Assembly: GCA_965217685.1 (NCBI GenBank)
Contig: CBDCIZ010000003.1
Coordinates: forward strand, 1,550,001 to 1,614,000
Origin: Aurantimonas sp965217685
GTDB lineage: Bacteria > Pseudomonadota > Alphaproteobacteria > Rhizobiales > Rhizobiaceae
Direction of reading: 5' to 3'
Length of the DNA: 64,000 nucleotides
Part shown: positions 1 through 8,291 of the stretch, one piece after another
How positions within the stretch are numbered: the first letter of the stretch is position 1
How the letters are laid out: the number at the start of each line of letters is the position of its first letter
Position numbers and translations under genes: made by a program
The notes under the pieces: model-generated
Seen by the model: only the letters and a program-made list of their open reading frames with translations
What the model was told of the DNA's origin: nothing
The model's database searches: none

Positions 1-853
1 TGGTCACGACGTTGGCGACGCCCGAGCCGGAGATCGTGCCCATCAGCCCCGACGAGATGACCGCGACCTTGGCGGCGCCGCCTTTGGCGTGGCCGACCAT
101 GCCGAGCGAAATGTCGGTGAACAGCTTGATCATGCCGGCGCGCTCCAGGAAGGAGCCGAACAGGATGAACAGGAAGATGTAGCTCGACGAGACGTAGATC
201 GGGATGCCGTAGATGCCCTCGGTGCCGAAGGCCATGTGGTCGATGACCTGGGCGAACGGATAGTAGCGGGTGACGAACGGCGAGGGCAGATGATTGCCGA
301 ACAGGCAGTAGGCGAGGAACAGCCCGGCGATGATCGGCAGGGCCGGGCCCATCAGCCGCCAGGTGGCGACGAACAGCACGACCAGCGCCACGACGCCGAC
401 GACGGTGTCCGAGAAGACCGGCATCCCGGCGCGAAAAATCAGCGCCTTGTATTCCCACCATTGGTAGCCGGCGACGGCCATGCCGGCGAGGCCGAGCAGC
501 CAGAACAGGGTGCGCACGGGGACGCTCTCGCGCTTGATCGCGGCGACCAGCGGCAGGCCGAGGAGGCACAGAAAGCCGACATGGACGGCGCGCACGATCT
601 GGCTCGGCAGGTCCCACAGATGCGCCGACGTCGCAAGCTGGAAGACCGAAAACGCAAAGGCGATCCAGAACAGAAACCGGCCCTCGATCGTCAAAGGAAA
701 ACCCGAGGATAATGGATCGTGAAGGTTGGCGCGTTCGTCGTCGGTCGGGTTGAGATCGCTCAGCGCCTTGTCGACGTCGTCGCCCTTCGCTTCCGCCGCT
801 CCCTTGCCGGAATCCGCCGTCGCGCGCTGACCGTCAGCGGTGCCCATGGCCAT
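1..853 (-). CDS. TRAP transporter fused permease (DctQM, TAXI type), 3' end outside window
   Basis: Inner-membrane permease of a tripartite ATP-independent periplasmic transporter, driving solute import with an ion gradient together with a periplasmic receptor. I translated 284 residues. A hydrophilic acidic N-terminus of about 50 residues is followed by several hydrophobic segments equivalent to the small DctQ subunit. These run directly into DctM-like sequence with the typical GLMGTISGSGVANVV stretch at the window edge. Fused permeases of this kind usually exceed 600 residues, so more than half is missing. The ATG at 853 is preceded by GGGAGGA seven bases upstream, which is why I prefer it to the ATG two codons further in. 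A TAXI receptor lies 4 kb upstream on the same strand (4840-5805), but with an ECF locus and two plus-strand genes in between. The substrate cannot be read from sequence. Confidence 0.85.
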   Translation of the reverse strand, partial: MAMGTADGQRATADSGKGAAEAKGDDVDKALSDLNPTDDERANLHDPLSSGFPLTIEGRFLFWIAFAFSVFQLATSAHLWDLPSQIVRAVHVGFLCLLGLPLVAAIKRESVPVRTLFWLLGLAGMAVAGYQWWEYKALIFRAGMPVFSDTVVGVVALVVLFVATWRLMGPALPIIAGLFLAYCLFGNHLPSPFVTRYYPFAQVIDHMAFGTEGIYGIPIYVSSSYIFLFILFGSFLERAGMIKLFTDISLGMVGHAKGGAAKVAVISSGLMGTISGSGVANVVT

Positions 854-967
854 CGGTCGCTCCTCCCAGAGCCTTGAATGAAATCGGACTTTAGACGGCG
901 GGTCGGATCAGCGCAACGCGATCCGGATCGGCGCAAGGCCGGGTTGCTCCCCCACCCCGTCCAGACG

Positions 968-1606
968 CTACCAGCGCAGGAAGCGCGAGGTCGAAAGCCC
1001 GACCAGGCCGGTGGCCATGATGCCGAGGCTGTACCACAGGGCAAGGAACACGACCGAGGTCTCGTCGCAGTGGAAGGAATAGACCAGGGCCGAGAACGAG
1101 CCGGCGCCGAGCCCGGCGGCAAGGCCTGCCAGCCGCGTACGGGTCGGCGCGAGGCCGCGCATGGCCCATATGACGCCGGCATGGATCGGCAGGGCGAGGA
1201 GCACGATGAAGATCGGGCAGACGAGGGCGCTGCCGCCATAGACGAGCGCGGGGCGCTCGCCGTCGGGGGCCGAGGCGAACTGCGCGATCGCCATCACCGC
1301 GACGATCGTCAAAAGAAGTCCGGCCAGCCATGTCGGCCGGGCGATGCGGCCGGCCGGGCGCGAAAGCTTGAGCACAGCGACGAGGCCGGCGAGGCTGGCG
1401 ACGGCGACGTAGACGAACTTGATCCAGAACGGCGTCGTGGACAGGGCTTCGGCAAAATCGGGCCTGAGGCCGAGCAGCGCGACCATCAGCGCCGCCGACA
1501 GGACGATGCCGCCGCCGGCGCCGAGCACGACGCGCCGGCTCACGGCATTGCTGCGGGCCGGGACAAGGGCGTTTGCCAATCGGTCGATGAGGTCGTCGGT
1601 GCTCAC
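968..1606 (-). CDS. nrsF: NrsF-like anti-sigma factor (DUF1109)
   Basis: Predicted inner-membrane anti-sigma factor of the NrsF/DUF1109 family, 212 residues, with about six hydrophobic segments between residues 25 and 205. The family includes the Caulobacter NrsF that holds SigF in check, where two conserved cysteines near positions 131 and 181 are needed for the response. Here cysteines stand at residues 130 (ALVCP) and 180 (SFHCDE), an almost exact match. Its start overlaps the end of the ECF sigma gene by four bases (ATGA type), so the two are translationally coupled. The expected role is to sequester the sigma factor at the membrane until a stress signal, probably thiol-reactive or metal, releases it. 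The family call is strong. The signal is inferred from Caulobacter. Confidence 0.85.
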   Translation of the reverse strand: MSTDDLIDRLANALVPARSNAVSRRVVLGAGGGIVLSAALMVALLGLRPDFAEALSTTPFWIKFVYVAVASLAGLVAVLKLSRPAGRIARPTWLAGLLLTIVAVMAIAQFASAPDGERPALVYGGSALVCPIFIVLLALPIHAGVIWAMRGLAPTRTRLAGLAAGLGAGSFSALVYSFHCDETSVVFLALWYSLGIMATGLVGLSTSRFLRW

Positions 1607-2151
1607 GTCTCGTCCCGTTTCTGAAAGCGTTCGCTCAGGGTCTTCAGGCTGCGATGGATGCTGACGCGGATCGCCGATTCGGTCAGTCCGCGGTCCCGCG
1701 CCACATCGCTGATATCGCGTCCGTCCAGGCGGACCTCCTTCAAAATCGCACGGGAGTGGGCCGGCAGCCCGTCCAGCATCCGCTCGATGTCGATCCGCGC
1801 CAGTGCCGCCTCGCTGCGGTCCGGCTCGAACAAATCCTGCGCATCGTTGATCGGCACGTGAATCCTAATCTTGCGCCGCCGGAAATGGTCGATCATCTTG
1901 TAGCGCGCGATCGCATGGACCCAGGCCGTGAAAGGCTGGCCGGGGTCGTAGGTGGCGCGCTTCTGATGCAGGCCGGCCAGCGTCTCCTGCACGAGGTCCT
2001 CCGCGTCCGCCATTCTGTCGCCCCCCAGTCGCCGCACGAAGTAGCGCCTGAGATAACGGCTGAGTTGGTCGAGGAGCCTGCGATACGCAGCAGCGTCGCC
2101 GGCCAGGCCGTCGATCATCAAGAGGCGCAAGTCGGTCTCGTCGATCAACAA
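1603..2151 (-). CDS. ECF RNA polymerase sigma factor (SigF-like)
   Basis: Sigma-70 family extracytoplasmic-function factor of 182 residues. Region 2 is visible at about residues 25-90 (AEDLVQETLAGLHQKR, then FTAWVHAIARYKMIDHFRR). Region 4 is at about 125-175 (LPAHSRAILKEVRLDG and a helix-turn-helix ending SAIRVSIHRSLKTL). The start is TTG at 2151, with GGGAG five bases upstream; an internal ATG at codon 12 is the alternative. It overlaps the downstream nrsF-like gene by four bases, the usual sigma/anti-sigma arrangement. The promoter at 2169-2194 matches the Caulobacter SigF consensus, so autoregulation is likely. The divergent DUF1223 gene has a near-identical promoter and is the best candidate target in the window. 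Confidence 0.9.
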   Translation of the reverse strand: MLIDETDLRLLMIDGLAGDAAAYRRLLDQLSRYLRRYFVRRLGGDRMADAEDLVQETLAGLHQKRATYDPGQPFTAWVHAIARYKMIDHFRRRKIRIHVPINDAQDLFEPDRSEAALARIDIERMLDGLPAHSRAILKEVRLDGRDISDVARDRGLTESAIRVSIHRSLKTLSERFQKRDET

Positions 2152-2168
2152 GACGGCTCCCAGGGTCT

Positions 2169-2194
2169 TTCGGACGGACCGCGCGAAACGTTAC
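2169..2194 (-). promoter_or_regulatory. ECF-type promoter for the sigma/anti-sigma operon
   Basis: On the minus strand GTAACG (2194-2189) is followed by a 16-base spacer and CGAA (2172-2169). The Caulobacter SigF consensus as I recall it is GTAACC-N16-CGAA, so five of six -35 bases, the spacing and the whole -10 match. The -10 lies about 18 bases before the TTG start, implying a very short leader. This indicates autoregulation. Confidence 0.65.
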
Positions 2195-2358
2195 GGCCGG
2201 TGCGAACTATACGCAGAGAATTCGGTCCGGCGTCAACGCGGCAGGCCGGCCATGGCTTTCCCGTCCCGGTCGGGCGGCGGTTCCGGGCGCCGCGCCCTGC
2301 AATCATGCCGCCTGTCTCGCGCGGTGAGCGCCGGGTCTTTCACGAAGCGGTGAGGCGT

Positions 2359-2384
2359 GAAACGCCGGCGGCCCTTCCGGCGAA
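2359..2384 (+). promoter_or_regulatory. Candidate ECF-type promoter for the DUF1223 gene
   Basis: GAAACG (2359-2364), a 16-base spacer and CGAA (2381-2384) on the plus strand, 65 bases before the DUF1223 start. It differs by one -35 base from the element in front of the ECF operon and keeps the same spacing and -10. This suggests the same sigma factor reads both divergent promoters. Confidence 0.5.
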
Positions 2385-2448
2385 TGCGCCAAGATAGAAT
2401 CGCGCGGCCATAAACTCGAGTCGGCGACGACGAACCGGAGGACAAGCC

Positions 2449-3210
2449 ATGACCAGGACGCAACCGATACAGCCAGGATCCGGTCTCTTCGGCGGCCATC
2501 GACGGCGGACCGTATGCACCGGCTACGCCCTGTCCCTCGTGCTGGCCGTGACCGGCTTTGGTGCGGCTGGTAACACGGCGCTGGCGCAGTCGAGCCATCC
2601 CAAGGTGGTCGAACTCTTCACAAGCGAGGGCTGCTCGTCCTGCCCGCCGGCCAACAAGAACGTCCTTGCCTTGAGCAGCGACCCGAACATTCTCGCCTTG
2701 AGCTTCAGCGTCACCTATTGGGACGCCCTCGGCTGGAAGGACCCGTTCGGCGACGAGGCCTATACGCGCCGTCAGGCGGTCTACGAGCCGCCGCTCGGGC
2801 GGTCGAGCGCGTTCACGCCGCAGGTGGTGGTCAACGGTTCGCGCGACGTGGTCGGCATCGACGGCGGGCAATTGCGCAGCCTCGTCGCGAGCAGCCCGGC
2901 GCCGAAGGCGGCAAGCGTCGATCTTCGCGGCGGTTCGGTCGCGGTCGGCGCAGGTTCGGCGCCATCGGGCGGCGCCGACGTCTGGCTGGTGCGCTACGAT
3001 CCCCGCGTCGTCGACGTGCCGGTGCGGCGCGGCGAGAACAGCGGCCGGACGCTGCGTCACAAGAACGTCGTCCACGACCTGAAGCGTCTCGGCAAGTGGA
3101 ACGGCAAGCCCGCAACCTTCAGGTTGCCCTCCGCATCGAACGGTCACCGCACGGCGATCCTCGTCCAGACGCCCCGCGGCGGCCCGATCCTGGCGGCCGC
3201 GACGAATTGA
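2449..3210 (+). CDS. Secreted DUF1223 thioredoxin-like protein
   Basis: Protein of 253 residues in the DUF1223 family (COG5429), exported proteins with a thioredoxin-like fold. The N-terminus has a basic start, a hydrophobic stretch at about residues 25-45 and an ALAQS-type cleavage site near residue 47, so a periplasmic location is expected. The mature protein opens with VELFTSEGCSSCPPA, a redox-type CSSC motif, and continues with the family-typical YWDALGWKDPF and TPQVVVNG segments. GGAGGACAAGCC precedes the ATG. It is divergent from the ECF/anti-sigma pair and has its own ECF-like promoter. That makes an envelope thiol-redox or metal-stress role attractive, but the family function is not established to my knowledge. 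Confidence 0.85.
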   Translation: MTRTQPIQPGSGLFGGHRRRTVCTGYALSLVLAVTGFGAAGNTALAQSSHPKVVELFTSEGCSSCPPANKNVLALSSDPNILALSFSVTYWDALGWKDPFGDEAYTRRQAVYEPPLGRSSAFTPQVVVNGSRDVVGIDGGQLRSLVASSPAPKAASVDLRGGSVAVGAGSAPSGGADVWLVRYDPRVVDVPVRRGENSGRTLRHKNVVHDLKRLGKWNGKPATFRLPSASNGHRTAILVQTPRGGPILAAATN

Positions 3211-3262
3211 CGAACGGCGATCGATTGCCCGCCACGGGTTGGCCGGGCCGGACCGCGACATT

Positions 3263-3290
3263 GGAGAACCGACAGCGGAGAACCGACAGC
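3263..3290. repeat. 14-bp tandem direct repeat, two copies
   Basis: GGAGAACCGACAGC occurs at 3263-3276 and again at 3277-3290 without change, followed by a partial GGAG. It lies in the gap upstream of the reductase gene. No function is evident; replication slippage is the simplest origin. Confidence 0.7.
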
Positions 3291-3470
3291 GGAGCCGGGC
3301 GTGCCGCGAACGCAGGGGAAAGACGCTCGGCTCGTCGGGTCTCGTCCGTGTCCATGACGGACCAGGAGCCCGTCTTCGTCTTCCCGCCGCAAGCGGGAAT
3401 GGCTTGGACTTTGCAGGAATGTCGCTCCGGCGCTTTTCGGGCCGGGTCGATCTTGTCCGACTGCCGCCGC

Positions 3471-3500
3471 TTGTGCCGTCTCCGCGCCGTCCGCTAGAAC
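3471..3500 (+). promoter_or_regulatory. Possible sigma-70 promoter for MDR reductase
   Basis: TTGTGC (3471-3476), an 18-base spacer and TAGAAC (3495-3500), 40 bases before the ATG at 3540. It is a moderate match only. Confidence 0.3.
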
Positions 3501-3539
3501 CCCGCTTGTCGCATTCAGCGCGAACAGCGAGGTCGCACC

Positions 3540-4568
3540 ATGGCGCAGTCCGAGACGATCAACCGCCGCTTCATCCTGGCCGAGCGGCCGAAGGGCGAGC
3601 CGAACGACGATACGCTGTGGCTGGAGGAGAGCGCGGTTCCAGCGCCCGGTGACGGCGAGATGCTCTTGCGCACCGAGTACCTCTCGCTGGACCCCTATAT
3701 GCGCGGCCGCATGAGCGACGCGCCGTCCTATGCCGCGCCCGTCGAGATCGGCGGGGTGATGGAAGGCGGCACGGTCGCCCGCGTCGTCACGTCGAAGGTC
3801 GATGGCTTTGCGGAAGGCGATTTTGTCCTCAGCCGCAATGGCTGGCAGGATTATGCCGTTTGCGACGGCAAGGGCGTGCAGAACCTCGGACGCAACCCGA
3901 AGAACCCGTCTCATGCTTTGGGAATCCTCGGCATGCCTGGCTTCACCGCCTGGGCGGGCCTCACCCAGATCGGCGCGCCGAAGGCCGGCGAGACGCTGGT
4001 CGTCGCTGCCGCGACCGGCCCGGTGGGCGCGACCGTCGGGCAGATCGGCAAGCTGATGGGCTGCCGCGTCGTCGGAATCGCTGGCGGTCCGGAAAAATGC
4101 GCCCACCTGACCGACACGCTCGGCTTCGACGCCGGTATCAACCACAAGGCCGACGGTTTCGCGGACGCGTTGAAATCGGCCGTCCCCGAGGGCATCGATA
4201 TCTATTTCGAAAACGTCGGCGGCAAGGTGCTGGGCGCCGTGGTGCCGCTGCTCAACGTCGAGGCCCGCGTGCCGGTCTGCGGCCTGGTCTCGCAATACAA
4301 CGCGACCAGCCTGCCCGACGGCCCCGACCGGATGAACTGGCTGATGGGGCATATCCTGCGAAAGCAGCTGACCGTGCGCGGTTTCATCATCTTCAACAGT
4401 TTCGGCCACCTCTATCCCGAATTCGCCAGGGCGATGGGCGCCTGGTTGGAGGCGGGCAAGATCCGCTATCGCGAGCAGATGGTGGAAGGACTGGAACAGG
4501 CGCCGTCGGCGTTCCGCGGCCTTTTGAAGGGCGAGAACTTCGGCAAGCTGGTGGTGAAGGTGGGATGA
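3540..4568 (+). CDS. NADP-dependent oxidoreductase, zinc-free MDR family (CurA/YncB-like)
   Basis: Cytosolic medium-chain dehydrogenase/reductase of 342 residues, matching the CurA/YncB and leukotriene-B4-dehydrogenase-like group (COG2130), which reduces activated C=C double bonds with NADPH. The start shows the family N-terminus NRRFILAERPKGEP, then the LDPYMRGRM segment. The dinucleotide-binding loop AATGPVGATVGQIGKLMG is at about residues 158-175, followed by the family-typical IDIYFENVGG. No zinc-binding cysteine cluster is seen, as expected for this subfamily. Length is normal. It stands alone between the DUF1223 gene and a minus-strand TRAP receptor, so context gives no substrate. A detoxifying enone/enal reductase role is an inference from the family. 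Confidence 0.88.
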   Translation: MAQSETINRRFILAERPKGEPNDDTLWLEESAVPAPGDGEMLLRTEYLSLDPYMRGRMSDAPSYAAPVEIGGVMEGGTVARVVTSKVDGFAEGDFVLSRNGWQDYAVCDGKGVQNLGRNPKNPSHALGILGMPGFTAWAGLTQIGAPKAGETLVVAAATGPVGATVGQIGKLMGCRVVGIAGGPEKCAHLTDTLGFDAGINHKADGFADALKSAVPEGIDIYFENVGGKVLGAVVPLLNVEARVPVCGLVSQYNATSLPDGPDRMNWLMGHILRKQLTVRGFIIFNSFGHLYPEFARAMGAWLEAGKIRYREQMVEGLEQAPSAFRGLLKGENFGKLVVKVG

Positions 4569-4600
4569 GTGGAAGGGTGCGGCGGTGAAGCTGCGTCCTT

Positions 4601-4773
4601 CTCCCGAATCGGGAGAGTTGCCCGGCAGGGCGATGAGGGCTTGAAGGACGCCCATGCTTGAGGTCGAAGCGCACTGCAAGCCGTCACCCGTCTGCTCGCT
4701 AACGCTCGCCTCCCCCCAGGCCGAGTCGCGGGTCTCGCCCGTCCTTCGGACCCCTCTCCCGATTCGGGAGAGG
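4601..4773. repeat. REP-like mosaic bounded by CTCCCGAwTCGGGAG palindromes
   Basis: A palindrome CTCCCGA-A-TCGGGAG at 4601-4615 and a longer one (10-bp arms, 4753-4773, CCTCTCCCGA / TCGGGAGAGG) border a non-coding stretch just after the reductase stop. A third copy lies at 9044-9064. The composition resembles the dispersed intergenic palindromes common in rhizobial genomes. Confidence 0.6.
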
Positions 4774-4780
4774 AAAGAAA

Positions 4781-4809
4781 GGCCGCGCCCCTGATCCAGG
4801 GGCGCGGCC
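4781..4809 (-). terminator. Intrinsic terminator of the TAXI receptor gene
   Basis: Perfect 13-bp stem (GGCCGCGCCCCTG at 4781-4793, its complement at 4797-4809) with a 3-base loop, 31 bases after the receptor stop. On the minus strand it is followed by TTTCTTTCC. It can also stop plus-strand transcription from the reductase gene. Confidence 0.8.
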
Positions 4810-4839
4810 GATTCACGTGAAACACGGAAAGCCTGTAAC

Positions 4840-5805
4840 CTACAGGAGCCCGGCTTCCTTGTAGTAGCGCTCGGCGCCCGGATGCAGGGGGACGGGGAGG
4901 TTCTTGGCCGCCGTCTTTGGATCGATCGCCTTGGCGGCGTTGTGGGCGGCCTGCAGCACGTCGAGATGCTCGAAGAGCTGCTTGGTCATCTGGTAGGCGA
5001 GTTCGTCGGAAACGTCCGATGAGGTGACGAGGATGTTGGTGACGGCAAGCGTCGGCACCGCCTTGTCCTGGCCGTCATAGGTGCCGGCGGGGATCTCCGC
5101 CGCCTGGAACGGCGCGCCGAGCTTTTCGGCGATGGCGGCGGGAACGGCGACGACGGTGATCGGGATCGACGAGGCGAGATCGCGGATCGAGGCGACGCCG
5201 AGGCCGGCCGACTGCAGGGTCGCGTCGAGCTGGCGGTTCTTGATCAGTTCGACCGATTCGGCGAAGGGCAGGTATTCGGTCTTGCCGAGATCGTCGTAGC
5301 TCATGCCGGCGGCTTCGAAGATCGCGCGGGCGTTGAGCTCGGTGCCCGAGGCCGGTGCGCCGACCGACAGGGCCTTGCCCTTCAGGCCGTCGAGATCGGT
5401 GATGCCCGAATCCTTCGCGGCGACGATCTGGACGTAGTTGGGATAGATCGCGGCGATGGCGCGCAGCTTCTCGACCTTCTGCTGGAAGCCGGCGTCGGCA
5501 TTGCCTTCGGCCGCGGCCTTGACGCTGTCGCCGAGCGCGAAGCCGATCTCGCCGCGCCCCTGCGCGATGAGGTTGATGTTCTCGACCGAAGCCTTGGTCG
5601 ACTGGACCTGCACCTTGGAGCCCGGAATATTGTCGGAATAGACCTTCGCCAGCGCCGCGCCCAGCGGGTAGTAGACGCCCGACGTGCCGCCGGTCAGGAC
5701 GTTGATGAACTCCTGCGCCGAGGCACTGGTGGGTGTCAGGATAGACGGGGCGAAGGCCGCGCTGGCGACGAGGGCGGCCGCAGTCATGCGGTTGATGAGC
5801 TTCAT
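4840..5805 (-). CDS. TRAP transporter solute receptor, TAXI family
   Basis: Periplasmic substrate-binding protein of 321 residues. A signal peptide of about 30 residues ends TSASAQ. The mature sequence opens with the TAXI-typical INVLTGGTSGVYYPLGAALA and continues with STKASVENINLIAQGRGEIGF and GSKV/VGAPASGTE elements. ATG 5805 was chosen because GGAGGAAACACCC lies directly before it and the hydrophobic leader follows at once; an upstream in-frame extension lacks such features. TAXI receptors work with a fused 4TM/12TM permease, and one starts 4 kb downstream on the same strand at 853, but the receptor has its own terminator. The ligand is unknown; glutamate-like acids are reported for some members. 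Confidence 0.9.
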   Translation of the reverse strand: MKLINRMTAAALVASAAFAPSILTPTSASAQEFINVLTGGTSGVYYPLGAALAKVYSDNIPGSKVQVQSTKASVENINLIAQGRGEIGFALGDSVKAAAEGNADAGFQQKVEKLRAIAAIYPNYVQIVAAKDSGITDLDGLKGKALSVGAPASGTELNARAIFEAAGMSYDDLGKTEYLPFAESVELIKNRQLDATLQSAGLGVASIRDLASSIPITVVAVPAAIAEKLGAPFQAAEIPAGTYDGQDKAVPTLAVTNILVTSSDVSDELAYQMTKQLFEHLDVLQAAHNAAKAIDPKTAAKNLPVPLHPGAERYYKEAGLL

Positions 5806-6031
5806 GATGGGTGTTTCCTCCGATTGGCGTCCCCGCACGTGCCGGATGGCCCGCTTCCTCTCCGGGACGGTTCGGCGGACAATGTGCACCGATCGGGTGC
5901 GAAAGCTCAAGCGCAGACCCGATTTAGCGTGAACGACGACGATGTGCAGGCGCCGGCATGGCCGTTGGCGAATTGACTTCGCGGCTGTCCTGCCCGATGT
6001 CCGGGCGGAAGATGTGAGGAGGCACCGATCG

Positions 6032-8206
6032 ATGTCCGAAATGCTCGAAACACACGGCCTGAAGGTCGCGACCGTCCTGAAGACCTTCATCGACGAGGAA
6101 GCCCTGCCGGGCACGGGCGTCGAGGCTGAGGCCTTCTGGTCGGGCTTTGCGACGATTCTGGAGGATCTGGCGCCGAAGAATCGCCAGTTCCTTCAGATCC
6201 GGGAAGAACTGCAGGCCAGGATCGACGCCTGGCACAAGGAGCACAAGACCGAGGCCATCGACGGCAATGCCTATCGCGACTTCCTGAAGGACATCGGCTA
6301 CCTCGTGCCCGAGGGCGACGACTTTCAGATCGACACCGCCCATGTCGATCCCGAGATCGCCGAGATTCCGGGCCCGCAACTCGTCGTACCGCTGATGAAC
6401 GCCCGCTACACGCTCAATGCGGCGAACGCCCGCTGGGCCTCGCTCTACGACGCGCTCTACGGCACCGACGCGATGGGCGACCTGCCGGACGGCAAGGGCT
6501 ACGACAACGCCCGCGGCGCCCGCGTCGTCACCTGGGCCAAGAGCTTCCTCGACGGTCTCGCGCCGCTTGACGGCGTCTCTCATGTCGACGTCGAAGGCTA
6601 CACCGTCGAGGGCGGTCAGCTCGTTGCGGGTTTCGGCGGCGGCAAGGTTGCGCGGCTGAAGAGCCCCGGCGCCTTCGCCGGCTATCGCGGCCGGCCGGAC
6701 GCGCCGAGCGCCATCCTCTTTCGCCACAACGGCCTGCACATCGAGGTGACGATCGACGCCGACCACCGCATCGGCAAGAACGACCGTGCCCATGTCGCCG
6801 ACATGGTGATGGAATCGGCCATCTCGACCATCTGCGACTGCGAGGATTCGATCGCCGCGGTCGACGCCGAGGACAAGACGGCGGTCTATCGCAACTGGCT
6901 CGGCCTGATGAAGGGCGATCTCGTCGACACCTTCCGGAAGGGCGGCGAGACGATGACGCGCCGCCTCAATCCCGATCGCGAATACACCGGCCCCGATGGC
7001 GGCGAGATTTCGCTGCCGGGGCGCTCGCTGCTGCTCATCCGCAATGTCGGCCACCTGATGACCAACCCGGCGATAACGCTCGCCGACGGCTCCGACGTGC
7101 CGGAAGGCATCATGGACGCGATGATCACCACGATGGTCGCCCTGCACGACCTGAAGAAGCGTGGCGGCCTGCGCAACTCGCGCGCCGGCTCCGTCTATAT
7201 CGTCAAGCCGAAGATGCACGGCCCGGACGAGGTGGCGTTTTCGGACGAGATCTTCGGCCGCGTCGAAGAGGTGCTCGGTCTCGATCGCAATACGATCAAG
7301 ATGGGCATCATGGACGAGGAACGCCGCACCACGGTGAATCTGAAAGAGTGCATCCGCGCCGCCCGCCACCGGGTGTTCTTCATCAACACCGGCTTCCTCG
7401 ACCGCACCGGCGACGAGATCCACACCTCGATGGAAGCCGGGCCGATGGTCCGCAAGACCGCCATGAAGGACAGCGCCTGGATCGAGGCCTACGAGGACTG
7501 GAACGTCGATGTGGGTCTTGCGTGCGGCCTCAAGGGCAAGGCGCAGATCGGCAAGGGCATGTGGGCGATGCCGGCCAGAATGCACGACATGCTCGAACAG
7601 AAGGTCGGTCATCCCGAGGCCGGCGCCAATTGCGCCTGGGTGCCGAGCCCGACGGCCGCGACGCTGCACGCGACCCATTACCATGAAGTCGACGTTCTGG
7701 CCCGGCAGGAAGCGATCGCCGGGAACGGCCGCCGTGCGGTCATGGACGACCTCCTGACCATTCCGCTCGCCGACCGCGCCAACTGGCCGGAGGAGGACGT
7801 CAAGGCCGAACTCAGGAACAATGCGCAAGGCATCCTCGGCTATGTCGTGCGCTGGATCGACCAGGGCGTCGGCTGCTCGACCGTGCCCGACATCAACGAT
7901 GTCGGGCTGATGGAGGATCGCGCGACCTGCCGCATCTCCTCCCAGCACATCGCCAACTGGCTTCACGGCGGGGTCGTCTCGAAGGACGAGGTGATGGAGG
8001 CGATGAAGGAGATGGCGAAAAAGGTCGACGGACAGAACGCCGGCGACAAGGCCTATGAGCTGATGGCCGGCGATTTCGACAACTCCATCGCCTTCAAGGC
8101 CGCCTGCGACCTCGTCTTCAAGGGCCGCGAGCAGCCCTCGGGTTACACCGAGCCGGTGCTTCACCGCCGCCGCCTGGAAAAGAAGGCGCAGATGGCCGCC
8201 GGGTGA
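6032..8206 (+). CDS. glcB: Malate synthase G
   Basis: Condenses glyoxylate with acetyl-CoA to malate in the glyoxylate/glycolate pathway, in the cytosol. The protein is 724 residues, the usual length of the G isoform (about 723), versus about 530 for the A form. Diagnostic segments are visible: GLHIEVTIDADH, an acidic metal-binding stretch STICDCEDSIAAVDAEDK, SLLLIRNVGHLMTNPA, and GIMDEERRTTVNLKECI. The C-terminal region contains QGVGCSTVPDINDVGLMEDRATCRISSQH. ATG 6032 has GAGGAGG nine bases upstream; an upstream in-frame ATG at 5942 gives 30 residues that do not belong to the family. No isocitrate lyase or glycolate oxidase gene is nearby, so it appears monocistronic. Confidence 0.96.
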   Translation: MSEMLETHGLKVATVLKTFIDEEALPGTGVEAEAFWSGFATILEDLAPKNRQFLQIREELQARIDAWHKEHKTEAIDGNAYRDFLKDIGYLVPEGDDFQIDTAHVDPEIAEIPGPQLVVPLMNARYTLNAANARWASLYDALYGTDAMGDLPDGKGYDNARGARVVTWAKSFLDGLAPLDGVSHVDVEGYTVEGGQLVAGFGGGKVARLKSPGAFAGYRGRPDAPSAILFRHNGLHIEVTIDADHRIGKNDRAHVADMVMESAISTICDCEDSIAAVDAEDKTAVYRNWLGLMKGDLVDTFRKGGETMTRRLNPDREYTGPDGGEISLPGRSLLLIRNVGHLMTNPAITLADGSDVPEGIMDAMITTMVALHDLKKRGGLRNSRAGSVYIVKPKMHGPDEVAFSDEIFGRVEEVLGLDRNTIKMGIMDEERRTTVNLKECIRAARHRVFFINTGFLDRTGDEIHTSMEAGPMVRKTAMKDSAWIEAYEDWNVDVGLACGLKGKAQIGKGMWAMPARMHDMLEQKVGHPEAGANCAWVPSPTAATLHATHYHEVDVLARQEAIAGNGRRAVMDDLLTIPLADRANWPEEDVKAELRNNAQGILGYVVRWIDQGVGCSTVPDINDVGLMEDRATCRISSQHIANWLHGGVVSKDEVMEAMKEMAKKVDGQNAGDKAYELMAGDFDNSIAFKAACDLVFKGREQPSGYTEPVLHRRRLEKKAQMAAG

Positions 8207-8291
8207 GTTGCTGGGCGTCCAGACGAGGTTGCGTCCTTGGGGATCAGGTCCTTTCAAGGCAAGACTTCAAACTCGGCGTTGCGGCGCTCAA

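Larger units (their letters stand above)
3211..3539 (+). other. Intergenic region, DUF1223 to MDR reductase
   Basis: No gene recognised. It holds a 14-bp unit repeated twice in tandem at 3263-3290 (GGAGAACCGACAGC) and a possible sigma-70 promoter at 3471-3500. Confidence 0.6.
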
